64,000 nucleotides of DNA from an uncultured Clostridium sp. (GTDB lineage: Bacteria; Bacillota; Clostridia; TANB77; CAG-508), in contig CANBHY010000006.1 in NCBI GenBank assembly GCA_947368535.1, forward strand, positions 1 through 64,000. The letters are read 5' to 3'. Positions 15,661-25,779 of this stretch are shown piece after piece. The notes below the pieces were generated by a model. That model was not told the DNA's origin. It saw nothing but the letters and a program-made list of their open reading frames with translations, and ran no database searches. The first letter of the stretch is position 1; the number at the start of each line of letters is the position of its first letter. The position numbers and the translations under genes are program-made.

Positions 15661-17349
15661 ATGCGAAAAAAATGGGAATATAAAGATATTGATGAAGAGA
15701 AAGTAAAAAAAATACAAGATAAGTTTAAAGTTTCAAATTTATTAGCAACAGTTTTAGTAAACAGAGAAATAGTAAGTGAAAAAGATATTGAGGTGTTTTT
15801 AAATCCAACAAGAAATGATTTTCATGATCCATATTTAATGCCAGATATGGAAGTTGCAGTAAATAGAATTGTTAAGGCTATTGAAAAACATGAAAAAGTA
15901 ATTATTTATGGTGATTATGATGTTGATGGAATTACAAGTATAACTGTACTTAAAAAATTTTTAAAAACATGTGGATTAGATGCGGGATATTATATTCCTA
16001 ATAGATTAAATGAAGGTTATGGACTTAATAAAAATGCAATAGATAAGATACATGAAGAAGGGTATACATTAATTATTACAGTAGACTGTGGAATTTCTGG
16101 AATTGAAGAAATAGAATATGCAAATAGTTTAGGCTTAGAAACGATAGTTACAGATCACCATGAGCCTATGGATATATTACCACCAGCTATTGCTGTTATT
16201 GATTTAAAAAGAAAAGATAATGATAAATATCCATTTAATAGTTTAGCAGGATGTGGAGTAGTATTTAAGCTTACTCAAGCTTTGGGAATGAAATTAGGGC
16301 TAGATGAAAAAGAATATTTAAAGTATTTGGATATAGTTTGTGTTGGAACAATTTCAGATATTGTACCATTAATAGATGAAAATAGAGTAATTGCGAAACT
16401 AGGATTAAAATTAGTTGAGGTTACTAAAAACCCAGGACTAAGAGCTTTACTTAATGCTTCAGGATATAAGCAAGTTAATTCAAATACAATATCTTTTGGA
16501 ATTGCTCCTAGAATTAATGCTTGCGGTAGAATGGGATGTGAAGAAGAAGCCTTAAAACTTTTTTTAACTGATAATATAGAAGAAGCTGAAAAAATAACTG
16601 ATGAACTTAATCAATTTAATAGAGAAAGACAAGAAATTGAAAAAAATATTTTTGATGAAGCTATTAGGATGATTGAAAAAGAAGACAAAGATAATAATGC
16701 AATAGTTTTAGGAAGTCAAAATTGGCATCATGGTGTTATAGGTATTGTTTCATCTAAGATTACAGAAATCTATTATAAACCATCAATATTGATTTGTTTT
16801 GAAGGAGATAAAGGAAAAGGATCTGGTAGAAGTATACCAGGATTTGATTTACATGAAGCACTAGTAAACCTTTCAAAACATTTAGATAAATATGGTGGAC
16901 ATGAAATGGCAGTAGGATTAAGTTTAGATAAAAAGAATTTTAATAGATTTAAAGAAGATTTTAATAAATATGTTAATGATAAAGATATTAGTGATTTAGT
17001 TCCTATATTAGATATTGATAAACAAATAGAAATGAAAGATGTTGATAGCGAAATTGTTAAAGAATTAGATGTTTTAGAACCTTTTGGTGAAGCTAATAGA
17101 AAACCAGTTTTTGTTTATAAAAATTTAAAAATTGATTCAATAAGAGCTTTGTCAGATGGGAAACATTTAAAATTAACATTGAAAGATGGAAATATATTAA
17201 TTAATGCTATTGGTTTTAATATGGGAGCTTTGTCTAAAGAATATACAATTGGAGATAAAGTTGATATAGCAGGAATGTTAGAGATAAATTCATTTAATGG
17301 AAGAGACTTTGTACAGATTAATATGAGAGATATTATGAAATCTCTATAG
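15661..17349 (+). CDS. recJ: Single-strand-specific 5'-3' exonuclease RecJ
   Basis: A 562-aa DHH-family exonuclease acting in recombination and mismatch repair. Motifs in order: DYDVDGITS (D85), the LIITVDCGISG segment, TDHHEP (about 164-169), then NACGRMG, and in the DHHA1 domain GRSIPGFDLHEAL with YGGHEMAVGLSL, and an OB-like C-terminal part. Length is typical. TAGGAGAAAAAG precedes the ATG. It is followed after 13 bases by rel, so the two are probably co-transcribed, as is common in Firmicutes (recJ-apt-rel without apt here). Confidence 0.96.
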   Translation: MRKKWEYKDIDEEKVKKIQDKFKVSNLLATVLVNREIVSEKDIEVFLNPTRNDFHDPYLMPDMEVAVNRIVKAIEKHEKVIIYGDYDVDGITSITVLKKFLKTCGLDAGYYIPNRLNEGYGLNKNAIDKIHEEGYTLIITVDCGISGIEEIEYANSLGLETIVTDHHEPMDILPPAIAVIDLKRKDNDKYPFNSLAGCGVVFKLTQALGMKLGLDEKEYLKYLDIVCVGTISDIVPLIDENRVIAKLGLKLVEVTKNPGLRALLNASGYKQVNSNTISFGIAPRINACGRMGCEEEALKLFLTDNIEEAEKITDELNQFNRERQEIEKNIFDEAIRMIEKEDKDNNAIVLGSQNWHHGVIGIVSSKITEIYYKPSILICFEGDKGKGSGRSIPGFDLHEALVNLSKHLDKYGGHEMAVGLSLDKKNFNRFKEDFNKYVNDKDISDLVPILDIDKQIEMKDVDSEIVKELDVLEPFGEANRKPVFVYKNLKIDSIRALSDGKHLKLTLKDGNILINAIGFNMGALSKEYTIGDKVDIAGMLEINSFNGRDFVQINMRDIMKSL

Positions 17350-17362
17350 AGGGAGCTGTTTT

Positions 17363-19559
17363 ATGAAGGATGATACAATAGAAAGAAATATTGATGATGT
17401 TATAAAAGTAGCAAAAGAAAAAAATAAAAGAGTCGATGTAAAGAAAATAACAAAGGCTTATAACTATGCTAAAGCAAAGCATCGGAGATCAAAAGCGAAA
17501 ATCAGGTGAACCTTATATAATTCACCCTATTCAAGTTGCTTATGTTTTAGCTGGATTAGAATTAGATACAGACACTATTTGTGCAGCTCTTTTACATGAT
17601 GTTGTTGAAGATACAGAGACAACACACGAAGATTTAATAAGAGAATTTGGTGAGCCAGTTGCTGAAATGGTAGATGGAGTTACAAAACTTGGTAAACTTC
17701 AATATACAACTAAAGAAGAACAACAAGTTGAAGACTATAGAAAAATGTTTTTGGCAATGGGAAAAGATATAAGAGTTATATTAATTAAACTTGCTGATAG
17801 ACTTCATAATATGAGAACATTGAAATTTTTAAGTAGGGATAGACAAATTGCAAATGCTAGAGAAACAATGGATTTATATGCTCCGCTTGCTAATCGTTTA
17901 GGTATTTATTCTTTAAAATGGGAATTAGAAGATTTGTCTTTTAAATACTTATATCCAGATGAGTATCATGAAATTGTAAAAGGTTTAGATAAAAAAAGAG
18001 ATGAACGTTTGGCATTTATTGATAAAATCATGGATGAACTACGTTTGGAATTGAAAAATGCTAAAATAGTTGCAGAAGTAACAGGAAGAGCAAAACATAT
18101 TTATAGTATTTATAGAAAGATGCAAAGAGATAATTCTACTTTAGATCAAGTATATGATTTATTTGCTTTGAGAATTTTAGTAAATTCAGTTAGAGATTGT
18201 TATGCAGTTTTAGGTATAGTTCATGATTTATATAATCCAATGCCAGGAAGATTTAAAGATTATATATCTGTTCCTAAAAAAAATATGTATCAATCTATAC
18301 ATACAACTTTAATTGGTCCAAAAGGAACACCATTTGAAGTACAAATTAGAACTTGGGATATGCATAGAATTGCCGAGTTCGGTATAGCGGCACATTGGGC
18401 ATATAAAGAGCAGAGTAATAAAGGAAAGAAAAAAGCAGTTGTAGTTAAAGAAGATAAATTAGCTTGGCTTCGTGAGACATTAGAATGGCAAAAAAATACA
18501 GAGAATCCAGACGAGTTCTTAAATACTTTGAAAAAAGAATTGTTTGAAGATGAGGTTCATGTATTTACACCTAAAGGAGATATAAAAGTTTTGCCTAGAG
18601 GAAGTACACCAATAGATTTAGCGTATGCTATTCATGAACAAGTTGGACATAGAATGGTTGGTGCTAAGATTAATAGTAAAATGATGCCAATAATTACAAA
18701 ACTTCAAAATGGAGACATAGTTGAAATCATTACATCAGATTCCGCAAAAGGTCCTAGTCGCGATTGGCTAAAATTTGTTAAAAGTAGTGGGGCTAAAACT
18801 AGAATACAACAATGGTATAAAAAAGCCCAAAGAGAAGAAAATATTGAAAAGGGCAAAGAAATCTTAGAAAAAGATATTAAAAAGTTAGGAATGAAGCATA
18901 GTGATTTATTTAAACCAGAATGGATACAAATTGCTTTAGATAGATATAAATACAATTCTATTGATGATATGTATGCAAGTATTGGTTTTGGTGCAATTTC
19001 TGCTACTAAAATAATAGCTAGACTTCTAGAAGAATATAAAAAAGAACATAAAGAAGAAGACTTAGAAAAAACAATTTCAGAACTTGCATCTAAAAAAACT
19101 CTAACGAAACCTTCTAAAACAGGTGTTATTGTTGAAGGTATTGACAACTGCCTAGTAAAACTGTCTAAATGTTGTAATCCTCTTCCAGGGGACCAAATTG
19201 TTGGTTATATAACTAAAGGTAGAGGTGTTTCTGTTCATAGAGCAGATTGTATTAATATTAATGATTTGCTTTCAGAAGAAAACAGAATGATTGATGTGTA
19301 TTGGGCTGGTGAAGTTAAAACAAGTTACAATGTTGATATTGCTGTATATGCTAATGATAGACAGGGATTATTGGCAGATGTTATAAAAGAAGTGACTGCT
19401 GCTAAGTTTAATATTATGGGAGTTAATACTAAAACAACTAAAGAAAGAATTGCTATTATTGAAATTACTGTTGAGCTTGAGAATATTGATGAGCTTAATA
19501 AATTGATAAGAACACTTCGTAAGGTGGATAGTGTTTATGATGTTAAGCGTAACAAATAA
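17363..19559 (+). CDS. rel: Bifunctional (p)ppGpp synthetase/hydrolase Rel, +1 frameshift needed
   Basis: The gene starts at ATG 17363 behind GGGAGCTG, and its first frame encodes MKDDTIERN to KAYNYAKAKH, then runs into a TGA at 17507. Dropping the C at 17483 joins it to the second frame (GDQKRKSGEPYIIHP, to 19559), giving 731 aa, the normal length. Domains: HD hydrolase (ALLHDVVEDT, RLHNMRTL), synthetase with RFKDYI, the RxKD loop of bifunctional enzymes, TGS (EVHVFTPKGDIKVLPRG) and C-terminal ACT. Rel makes and degrades the stringent-response alarmone on starved ribosomes. An ATG at 17466 opens frame two but has no ribosome binding site and would remove conserved HD-domain residues. The frameshift is described separately. 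Confidence 0.9.
17480..17486 (+). other. Putative +1 frameshift site CAT CGG A in rel
   Basis: CAT (17480-17482) codes for the conserved His of KAKH. The next in-frame codon is CGG (17483-17485); skipping its C reads GGA (Gly), and the frame continues as GDQKRKSGEPY, the conserved Rel sequence. Without the shift, translation ends 25 codons after the Met-proximal segment at TGA 17507-17509. The context is identical in type to that in mnmA (NNT CGG A). An assembly error is the main alternative, although the inserted base is not in a homopolymer. Confidence 0.7.
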
Positions 19560-19605
19560 TACTAGAAAATACAAAAGATAAATGAAATTGAAAAAGGAGA
19601 TTAAA

Positions 19606-20256
19606 ATGATTTTAAAAACATTAAAACTACATGTAGGTGAAAAAAATTTAATTACAAATTGTTATATAGTTGCTGATGAAGAATCTAAAGAAGCTATGGT
19701 TATAGATCCAGGAGCTGAAGTAGACAAAGTTATTGAGATGTTAGATATATTAGGCGTAAATCTAAAATATATTTTTCTTACTCATTGTCATGCAGATCAT
19801 ATTGGAGCAGTAGATCAACTTCAAGGTGTAAGAGGTGGAAAAGTTTTAATTAGCCGTGCTGATAGTACAGGTTTATATGATGAATCTATTAGCTTAACTT
19901 ATTATACTGAAACTCATAATCCAGAGTTAGAAGCGGATTCCAGAATTGATGATGGAGATTTAATTCATATAGGAGATATTGAGTTTAGAGTTATTGCTAC
20001 TCCAGGTCATACAAAAGGTGGACTTTGCTTATACTGCCTTCATGAAGATATGATTTTTACTGGAGATACTATATTTTCTGGAACTTGGGGGAGAACAGAT
20101 TTACCTACTGGTAGTATTGATGATATTATGGATTCTATTGTTAATAGAATATTAGTATTGCCTGAGAATACTATTATTTATCCAGGACACGGAAAGAGTA
20201 CTATGATAAAAGAGGAGAAGCCTATTTATTTAGAGCTTCGTAAGAAAGATTTTTAA
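19606..20256 (+). CDS. MBL-fold hydrolase, glyoxalase II-like
   Basis: A 216-aa metallo-beta-lactamase-fold enzyme with the dinuclear zinc motif THCHADHIG (His60, His62, Asp64, His65), then TPGHTKGG, FTGDTIFSGTWGRTDLP and the late YPGHG His. The pattern is that of the glyoxalase II/YcbL group that hydrolyses thioesters. ATG 19606 behind AAAAAGGAGA is preferred to one 24 bases earlier. It lies between rel and hisS, an order seen in many Clostridia, and ends 13 bases before hisS. Confidence 0.9.
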   Translation: MILKTLKLHVGEKNLITNCYIVADEESKEAMVIDPGAEVDKVIEMLDILGVNLKYIFLTHCHADHIGAVDQLQGVRGGKVLISRADSTGLYDESISLTYYTETHNPELEADSRIDDGDLIHIGDIEFRVIATPGHTKGGLCLYCLHEDMIFTGDTIFSGTWGRTDLPTGSIDDIMDSIVNRILVLPENTIIYPGHGKSTMIKEEKPIYLELRKKDF

Positions 20257-20269
20257 AAGGAGATAAAAA

Positions 20270-21520
20270 ATGATAATACAAAAACCAAAAGGAACAAAAG
20301 ATATTTTGCCAGATGAAATATATAAATGGCAATATATTGAGAGTATTGTAAGTGAAATATTTGAAAATGCTGGTATGAAAGAGATAAGAGTTCCTGTTTT
20401 TGAACATACAGAATTGTTTTCAAGAGGTGTTGGAGAAACTACTGATGTTGTTCAAAAAGAAATGTATACTTTTGAAGATAAAGGTGGAAGAAGCATTACA
20501 TTAAGACCAGAAGGAACAGCAGGTGTCGTTAGAAGTTATATTGAAAATGGTATGTCAAGTCAAGCTACACCAATTAAATTATGGTATGAGATGCCAATGT
20601 ATAGATATGAAAATGTTCAAAAGGGAAGATTAAGAGAGTTTAGACAATTCGGAACAGAAGTATTAGGTACTAGTAGCTATTTAGCTGATGTTGAGGTTAT
20701 AACTTTAGGAAATAAGATTTTTGAAGCTTTAAATATTCCTAATATTAAACTTAATATTAATAGTATTGGATGTAGTGAATGTAGAAAAAAATATCAAGAA
20801 GCTTTAAGAGATTTTATTAGACCAAATTTAGATACATATTGTGATACTTGTAAAACAAGATTTGAAAAAAATCCAATGAGAATTTTAGATTGCAAAGAGA
20901 AAAAATGTAAGGAATTGAATCAAGGAGCACCAATTATATTAGATTATTTATGTGAAGAGTGCAGAACACACTTTGAGAATGTAAAAAAACTTTTAACTAA
21001 TTTAGAAATTTCTTTTGAAATTGATTCTTCTATAGTTAGAGGATTAGACTATTATACAAAAACTGTTTTTGAATTTGTATCAGAAGATGATGGTTTAACA
21101 GTTCTTGGTGGTGGTAGATATGACGGATTAGTAAAAGAAGTTGGAGGACAAGATACTCCAGCTGTTGGCTTTGCTATGGGAGTTGAAAGATTACTTGATC
21201 TTTTTGAAAAATATAATGGAGAAGAGATACAAGATTATAATATGGATTTATATATAGCAACTGTTGGAGAAGAGGCTAACTTATGTGCTACTAAACTAAT
21301 AATGACTTTAAGAGATGAAGGCTTATTATGTGAAAAAGATATTTGTGAAAGAAGTTTAAAGGCACAATTTAAATATGCTGATAAGAAAAAAGCAAGATTT
21401 GTTTTAACTATTGGTGATGATGAAGTTAAAAATAATTGTGCAAAACTTAAAGATATGGAAAACGGAGAAGAGACAGAGGTTGGATTAAAAGCAGAAGAAA
21501 TAGTTAATAAGATATTTTAA
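20270..21520 (+). CDS. hisS: Histidyl-tRNA synthetase
   Basis: A 416-aa class II synthetase that charges tRNA-His. It opens with QKPKGTKDILP, has motif 2 in RPEGTAGVVRS and MYRYENVQKGRLREFRQFG, the histidine-specific loops (EIDSSIVRGLDYYTKTVFE, LGGGRYDGLV) and motif 3 GFAMGVERLL, then the C-terminal anticodon-binding domain. AAAGGAGA precedes ATG. The gene lies directly after the MBL gene; no T-box leader is visible in the 13-base gap. Confidence 0.97.
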   Translation: MIIQKPKGTKDILPDEIYKWQYIESIVSEIFENAGMKEIRVPVFEHTELFSRGVGETTDVVQKEMYTFEDKGGRSITLRPEGTAGVVRSYIENGMSSQATPIKLWYEMPMYRYENVQKGRLREFRQFGTEVLGTSSYLADVEVITLGNKIFEALNIPNIKLNINSIGCSECRKKYQEALRDFIRPNLDTYCDTCKTRFEKNPMRILDCKEKKCKELNQGAPIILDYLCEECRTHFENVKKLLTNLEISFEIDSSIVRGLDYYTKTVFEFVSEDDGLTVLGGGRYDGLVKEVGGQDTPAVGFAMGVERLLDLFEKYNGEEIQDYNMDLYIATVGEEANLCATKLIMTLRDEGLLCEKDICERSLKAQFKYADKKKARFVLTIGDDEVKNNCAKLKDMENGEETEVGLKAEEIVNKIF

Positions 21521-21586
21521 TAAAATAAAGAGTTATAATTTATTATTAAAAGCATATATTTATATAAATAGATATATGAGGTTGTA

Positions 21587-22675
21587 ATGATAAATTTTAG
21601 AGTTATTCGAATAGGAGATATGTTAAAAAATCTAGTAAAAATCGGAGTACTAATAATATGTATTTTAGGTGTTACTAGATTTTTTCAATTTACTTCAAGT
21701 TTAAATTTGAAGTCAGTTATCGAAGATAGAAAAAAAGATTTTAATGAAAAAACGTTTATAGAATGTTTAGATGAGAATTTAGATGATGATTATATAAGAA
21801 ATAAAAAAAGTAATGAGAATTTTATTTCAAAAGAATTTGAAAGTGTGATTTTATCTTTTTCAAAAGATGTAGTAGATGAAGAAGATATTAATACAAATGA
21901 TAATACTGAACACAATGGTGTAATAATAACTGGAGCTACGGCAGTTGTACAAGAACATAATAAAGAGGAAATTTATAATTCTATATATTCTACTGTTAAA
22001 GTTAGAAATCAGACTTCAGTAGAACTAACAACAGAAATGTTAGCTCCAGATGTAGAATTTAATAAAAGTAATATTGTTATTTTTCATACTCATACAAGTG
22101 AAAGTTATACGCCTACAGAGAATTTTACATATGAGGCTAGTGGAAATTTTAGAACAATAGATACTAAATGTAATGTAGTTGGAGTAGGAACAGAACTTAC
22201 TAATAGGTTAGCTAATAAAGGATTTAATGTTATTCATGATGAGACATTTCATGATTATCCTGAATATAATGGTGCATATACTAGATCTTTAGAAACAGTT
22301 CAAAATATTTTGAACTCTAATTCTGCTGATCTAGTAATTGATTTGCATAGAGATGCAATTGCTGACAGTACTTATGGACCAAGTGTTATGATTGGAGAAG
22401 AAAAAGCAGCTCAATTAATGTTTGTTTTAGGAAGCAATGAAGGTGGACTTAGTCATGAAAATTGGAACCAGAATTTAAAAATTGCAGTTAAAATTCAAGA
22501 AAAAGCAAATGAGATGTATCCAGGATTGTTTAGACCAATACTATTAACTAAGTATAGATATAATGAACATGTTGCTAAAGGAGCGTGTATTATTGAAGTA
22601 GGAGCGACAGGAAATACAATGGAAGAATGTATAACAAGTATGAAATATTTAGCAGAAGTTATAAATCAAGTTTAA
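21587..22675 (+). CDS. spoIIP: Stage II sporulation protein P
   Basis: A 362-aa membrane-anchored peptidoglycan amidase/endopeptidase needed for engulfment. It has a membrane segment at about 15-32, a long variable region, then the SpoIIP domain with the metal-binding motifs VIFHTHTSESY and DLVIDLHRDAI, and the late IEVGATGNT segment. TGAGGTTG precedes ATG. With SpoIID and SpoIIM (not in this window) it forms the engulfment complex. Strong evidence for endospore formation. Confidence 0.95.
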   Translation: MINFRVIRIGDMLKNLVKIGVLIICILGVTRFFQFTSSLNLKSVIEDRKKDFNEKTFIECLDENLDDDYIRNKKSNENFISKEFESVILSFSKDVVDEEDINTNDNTEHNGVIITGATAVVQEHNKEEIYNSIYSTVKVRNQTSVELTTEMLAPDVEFNKSNIVIFHTHTSESYTPTENFTYEASGNFRTIDTKCNVVGVGTELTNRLANKGFNVIHDETFHDYPEYNGAYTRSLETVQNILNSNSADLVIDLHRDAIADSTYGPSVMIGEEKAAQLMFVLGSNEGGLSHENWNQNLKIAVKIQEKANEMYPGLFRPILLTKYRYNEHVAKGACIIEVGATGNTMEECITSMKYLAEVINQV

Positions 22676-22681
22676 TAATAC

Positions 22682-22710
22682 TTGATAAAAAAAATAATTA
22701 TCCATATAAT
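22682..22710 (+). promoter_or_regulatory. Sigma-A promoter of pgi
   Basis: TTGATA (22682-22687), 17 bases, TATAAT (22705-22710), followed by CGAGGAGGAA before ATG 22737. Confidence 0.75.
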
Positions 22711-22736
22711 AAAGAAAAAACGAGGAGGAATAACTT

Positions 22737-24041
22737 ATGGTAAAATTTAATTTCGAAAATTCAAGTATAAATGAAAGAATGATTTATGAAATGGAATCAG
22801 TAGTTTCAGAAAATCATAAAAAATTGCATGATAATCCTAATATAGAAACAGATTTTAGAGGCTGGATTGACCTTCCAGAAAATTATAATAAAGAAGAATT
22901 TGAAAGAATCAAAAAAGCAGCTAACAAAATTCAATCTGATTCAGATGTATTGGTTGTAATAGGTATTGGAGGATCATACTTAGGAGCTAGAGCTGTTATA
23001 GAAGCTGTTACAAATTGTTTTAACAATATGTTACCCGCTAAAAAAAGAAAGATACCAATGATAGTGTATGCAGGAAATAATTTAAGCTCTAATTACTTAA
23101 CTGATTTATTAAATTTAATTGGAGAAAGAGATATTTCTATAAACGTTATTTCTAAATCAGGAACTACTACAGAACCAGCAATTGCTTTTAGAGTTTTAAG
23201 AGAAGCTATCGAAACTAAATATGGTGTTGAAGAAGCTAAAAAAAGAATTTATGTAACAACAGATAAGAAAAGAGGAGCGTTAAAAGGTTTAGCTGATCAA
23301 GAAGGATATGAAACTTTTGTTATTCCAGATAATGTAGGAGGAAGGTTTTCTGTATTGACTGCTGTTGGATTATTACCAATTGCTACAGCTGGAGTTGATA
23401 TAGACAAGTTAATGCAAGGTGCAAGAGATGCAAGAGCGAAATATATGGATCCAAGTGTTAAATTCAATGATTGCTATAAATATGCAGTTGTTAGAAATTT
23501 AATTTATAATTCAGGAAAAAAAGTTGAAGTCTTAGCAAATTATGAACCACAATTACACTATATGACTGAGTGGTGGAAACAACTTTATGGTGAAAGTGAA
23601 GGAAAAGATGGAAAAGGAATTTTCCCAGCTGGAGTAGATTTAACTACAGACTTACATTCAATGGGACAATATATTCAAGATGGTGAGAGAATCTTAATGG
23701 AAACAGTTTTAGCTGTTGAAGAACCAAATTCTGATATTATTGTTAAAGAAGATGCTGAAAATACTGATGGACTAAACTACTTAGCAGGAAAAGGTTTAGA
23801 TTATATAAATAAAAAAGCTATGGAAGGAACAATTGAAGCTCATGTTACAGGTAATGTTCCTAACATGAAAATTACTATTGATAAATTAGATGAAGAAAAT
23901 CTTGGACATTTAATTTATTTCTTTGAAAAAGCTTGTGCAATGTCTGGACTTATTTTAGGTGTTAATCCATTTAATCAACCAGGCGTTGAAGAATATAAGA
24001 GCAATATGTTTAGATTATTAGAAAAACCAGGATATTGCTAA
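22737..24041 (+). CDS. pgi: Glucose-6-phosphate isomerase
   Basis: A 434-aa isomerase of the short Gram-positive type that interconverts glucose 6-phosphate and fructose 6-phosphate in glycolysis. Substrate-binding motifs are [46 protein letters not shown] (with the conserved RFSV), YASHMPEW-equivalent [16 protein letters not shown] and the late [12 protein letters not shown] lysine. It has its own consensus promoter and a strong ribosome binding site, consistent with high expression. Confidence 0.97.
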   Translation: MVKFNFENSSINERMIYEMESVVSENHKKLHDNPNIETDFRGWIDLPENYNKEEFERIKKAANKIQSDSDVLVVIGIGGSYLGARAVIEAVTNCFNNMLPAKKRKIPMIVYAGNNLSSNYLTDLLNLIGERDISINVISKSGTTTEPAIAFRVLREAIETKYGVEEAKKRIYVTTDKKRGALKGLADQEGYETFVIPDNVGGRFSVLTAVGLLPIATAGVDIDKLMQGARDARAKYMDPSVKFNDCYKYAVVRNLIYNSGKKVEVLANYEPQLHYMTEWWKQLYGESEGKDGKGIFPAGVDLTTDLHSMGQYIQDGERILMETVLAVEEPNSDIIVKEDAENTDGLNYLAGKGLDYINKKAMEGTIEAHVTGNVPNMKITIDKLDEENLGHLIYFFEKACAMSGLILGVNPFNQPGVEEYKSNMFRLLEKPGYC

Positions 24042-24158
24042 GCATGTTAAAGCTTTGCTTGTTACAGGATTAGTAGTTAATTGAAAACTTGTTTTCTTAG
24101 CATTTGACACTCATGGTATAATTAAATTATCAAGACTTCGAAGGGAGGTTTCCAGGCA

Positions 24159-25091
24159 ATGCGGAAATTTAAGAACAAGAAGAAGCCTTTGATTATTTTC
24201 TTATCAGTGAGTGTTATTTTTATTCTATTTAACATTCGATATGTTTCAATTCCATGTTCAGATGTAGCTGATATAAATCACGATGAACGAAAATTTGAAA
24301 TTCATTTGATTGATGTTGAACAATCTGAGTCAATATTGTTAATTCAAGGAAAGCACGCTATGTTAATTGACACAGGGGAAATGGATTGTGGCAAAAAAGT
24401 TACAAACTACTTAAAAAGTGTGGGTATAGAAAAACTTGATGCCATAGTTTTGACTCATTTTCACAAAGACCATGTAGGCGGATTTCACAAAGTGATTAGC
24501 AGCTTTGATACTGAAAAAGTGATTTGTATGAATGGAAAGTATGCAGATACTATAACTGAAAAGTTTTGGTATGCTGATATGCAGATTTCACGGATTACAT
24601 CAAGTATGATTCATAAGCATAAGATTAAGTTAGAGTTTCCATATGAAAAGTCAGGAATTCTGAAATCTTTTACCTTAGGAAATGCAAGTGTTGAAATTTT
24701 AGCCCAAGAGACTCATAGTGATATTATTAATAATAAATCAATTGTTATGAAAGTTTCTTATGGTGATTTTTCAAGTTTACTTATGTCGGATGCACAGGGT
24801 GAAGTTGAAGAGGCTTTAGTGGAGGCTCAGATTAATATTTCGGCTGACGTACTTAAAGTTGGACATCATGGTAGCAAGACATCTACAGGAAGAGATTTTT
24901 TACAAAAGGTTAATCCACAATATGCAATTATTAGCTGTGGTGAAGATAATAAATATGGACATCCTAATTCGTTTGTTATGAAAAAACTGTATAAACAAGG
25001 AGTAGAGGTTCATAGAACGGATGTGGAAGGAACTATTGTTATTGAAACAGATGGTAATGGGAAAATAGAAATTATTACTGAGGGAAAATGA
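24159..25091 (+). CDS. ComEC-like MBL-fold protein, membrane anchored, foreign composition
   Basis: A 310-aa protein with a basic N-terminus, one membrane segment at about 9-26 and an exported metallo-beta-lactamase domain like the C-terminal domain of the competence protein ComEC: IHLIDVEQSESILL, LTHFHKDHVGG (zinc ligands), SLLMSDAQGE, VLKVGHHGSKTST and CGEDNKYGHP. These domains are often nucleases or hydrolases acting outside the cell. GGGAGG precedes ATG. Codon use is unlike its neighbours: CGG appears twice as Arg (codon 2, and in QISRITS). It is enclosed by its own terminator and sits between pgi and a HAD gene, so it is likely acquired. Confidence 0.85.
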   Translation: MRKFKNKKKPLIIFLSVSVIFILFNIRYVSIPCSDVADINHDERKFEIHLIDVEQSESILLIQGKHAMLIDTGEMDCGKKVTNYLKSVGIEKLDAIVLTHFHKDHVGGFHKVISSFDTEKVICMNGKYADTITEKFWYADMQISRITSSMIHKHKIKLEFPYEKSGILKSFTLGNASVEILAQETHSDIINNKSIVMKVSYGDFSSLLMSDAQGEVEEALVEAQINISADVLKVGHHGSKTSTGRDFLQKVNPQYAIISCGEDNKYGHPNSFVMKKLYKQGVEVHRTDVEGTIVIETDGNGKIEIITEGK

Positions 25092-25101
25092 TTAGGCAAA
25101 G

Positions 25102-25136
25102 AACAGGCGCACAATATAAGTGCGCTTGTTTTTTTA
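25102..25136 (+). terminator. Terminator of the ComEC-like gene
   Basis: An 11-bp GC-rich stem (AACAGGCGCAC at 25102-25112 pairing with 25120-25130, one G-T) is followed by seven T. Its GC content is unusual for this window, in keeping with the foreign gene. Confidence 0.85.
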
Positions 25137-25195
25137 TATACATTGATAATTAAGGATTTTTATGTTAGTATGAGGTAATATAGAGAGGTTAAGCT

Positions 25196-25768
25196 ATGAT
25201 TAAGAATATTGTTTTAGATGTTGGTGGAGTTATTTTAGATGATTCGGCTTTTAGTAAAGCTGTAGAAAATGTAGATAAAACAAAATTAAAAGAAAATAAA
25301 GTTAGTTTTAGTAAATGTTTATTAGGTAAAATGGAAGTAACTGAATTTGTAAATATTTTGAGAAGACTAGGAAAAGAATATGAAGAATATGCAACTGTAT
25401 TATCTCCAGAAAATTATGAAAAAAATTTACCAGTAATAAACGAAACTGTAGAATTAATTTATAAATTAAAAGAACAAGGATATAAACTTTACATTTTTTC
25501 AAATATTACGCATACTACATTAGAATATTTGAAGAAAAAGGTAGATATAGAAAATCTAATTGATGATATGGTATGTTCTCATATTGAACATTTAATGAAA
25601 CCAGATAAAGAATTTTATGAAAGACTAATAAAAAAACTTAATATAAATAAAGAAGAAACGATTTTCTTTGATGATAAAATAAAAAATGTTGAAGTAGGAA
25701 ATTCAGTTGGAATTAAAAGTGTACAGTTTAATTCTATTTCTGATATTTTAAAAAGTTTAGAAAAATAG
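25196..25768 (+). CDS. HAD-like hydrolase
   Basis: A 190-aa HAD-IA protein of the YihX/epoxide-hydrolase-like group. Motif I is IVLDVGGVILD (nucleophile Asp8; the second acidic residue of DxD is Gly, as in many YihX relatives), motif II is FSNIT, motif III a Lys in MKPDKEFYERL, motif IV IFFDDKIKNVEVG. Such enzymes are usually small-metabolite phosphatases; substrate unknown. It is followed after 11 bases by the ABC-F gene. Confidence 0.88.
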   Translation: MIKNIVLDVGGVILDDSAFSKAVENVDKTKLKENKVSFSKCLLGKMEVTEFVNILRRLGKEYEEYATVLSPENYEKNLPVINETVELIYKLKEQGYKLYIFSNITHTTLEYLKKKVDIENLIDDMVCSHIEHLMKPDKEFYERLIKKLNINKEETIFFDDKIKNVEVGNSVGIKSVQFNSISDILKSLEK

Positions 25769-25779
25769 AGAGTGTTAAA

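Noticed and set aside
17466-19559. ATG 17466 as the natural start of a shorter Rel
   Set aside because: It has no ribosome binding site, lies inside a well-formed upstream coding frame, and would drop the conserved KAYNYAKAKH part of the HD domain.
24103-24123. TTGACA and TATAAT upstream of the ComEC-like gene
   Set aside because: They are only seven bases apart, which cannot form one promoter.
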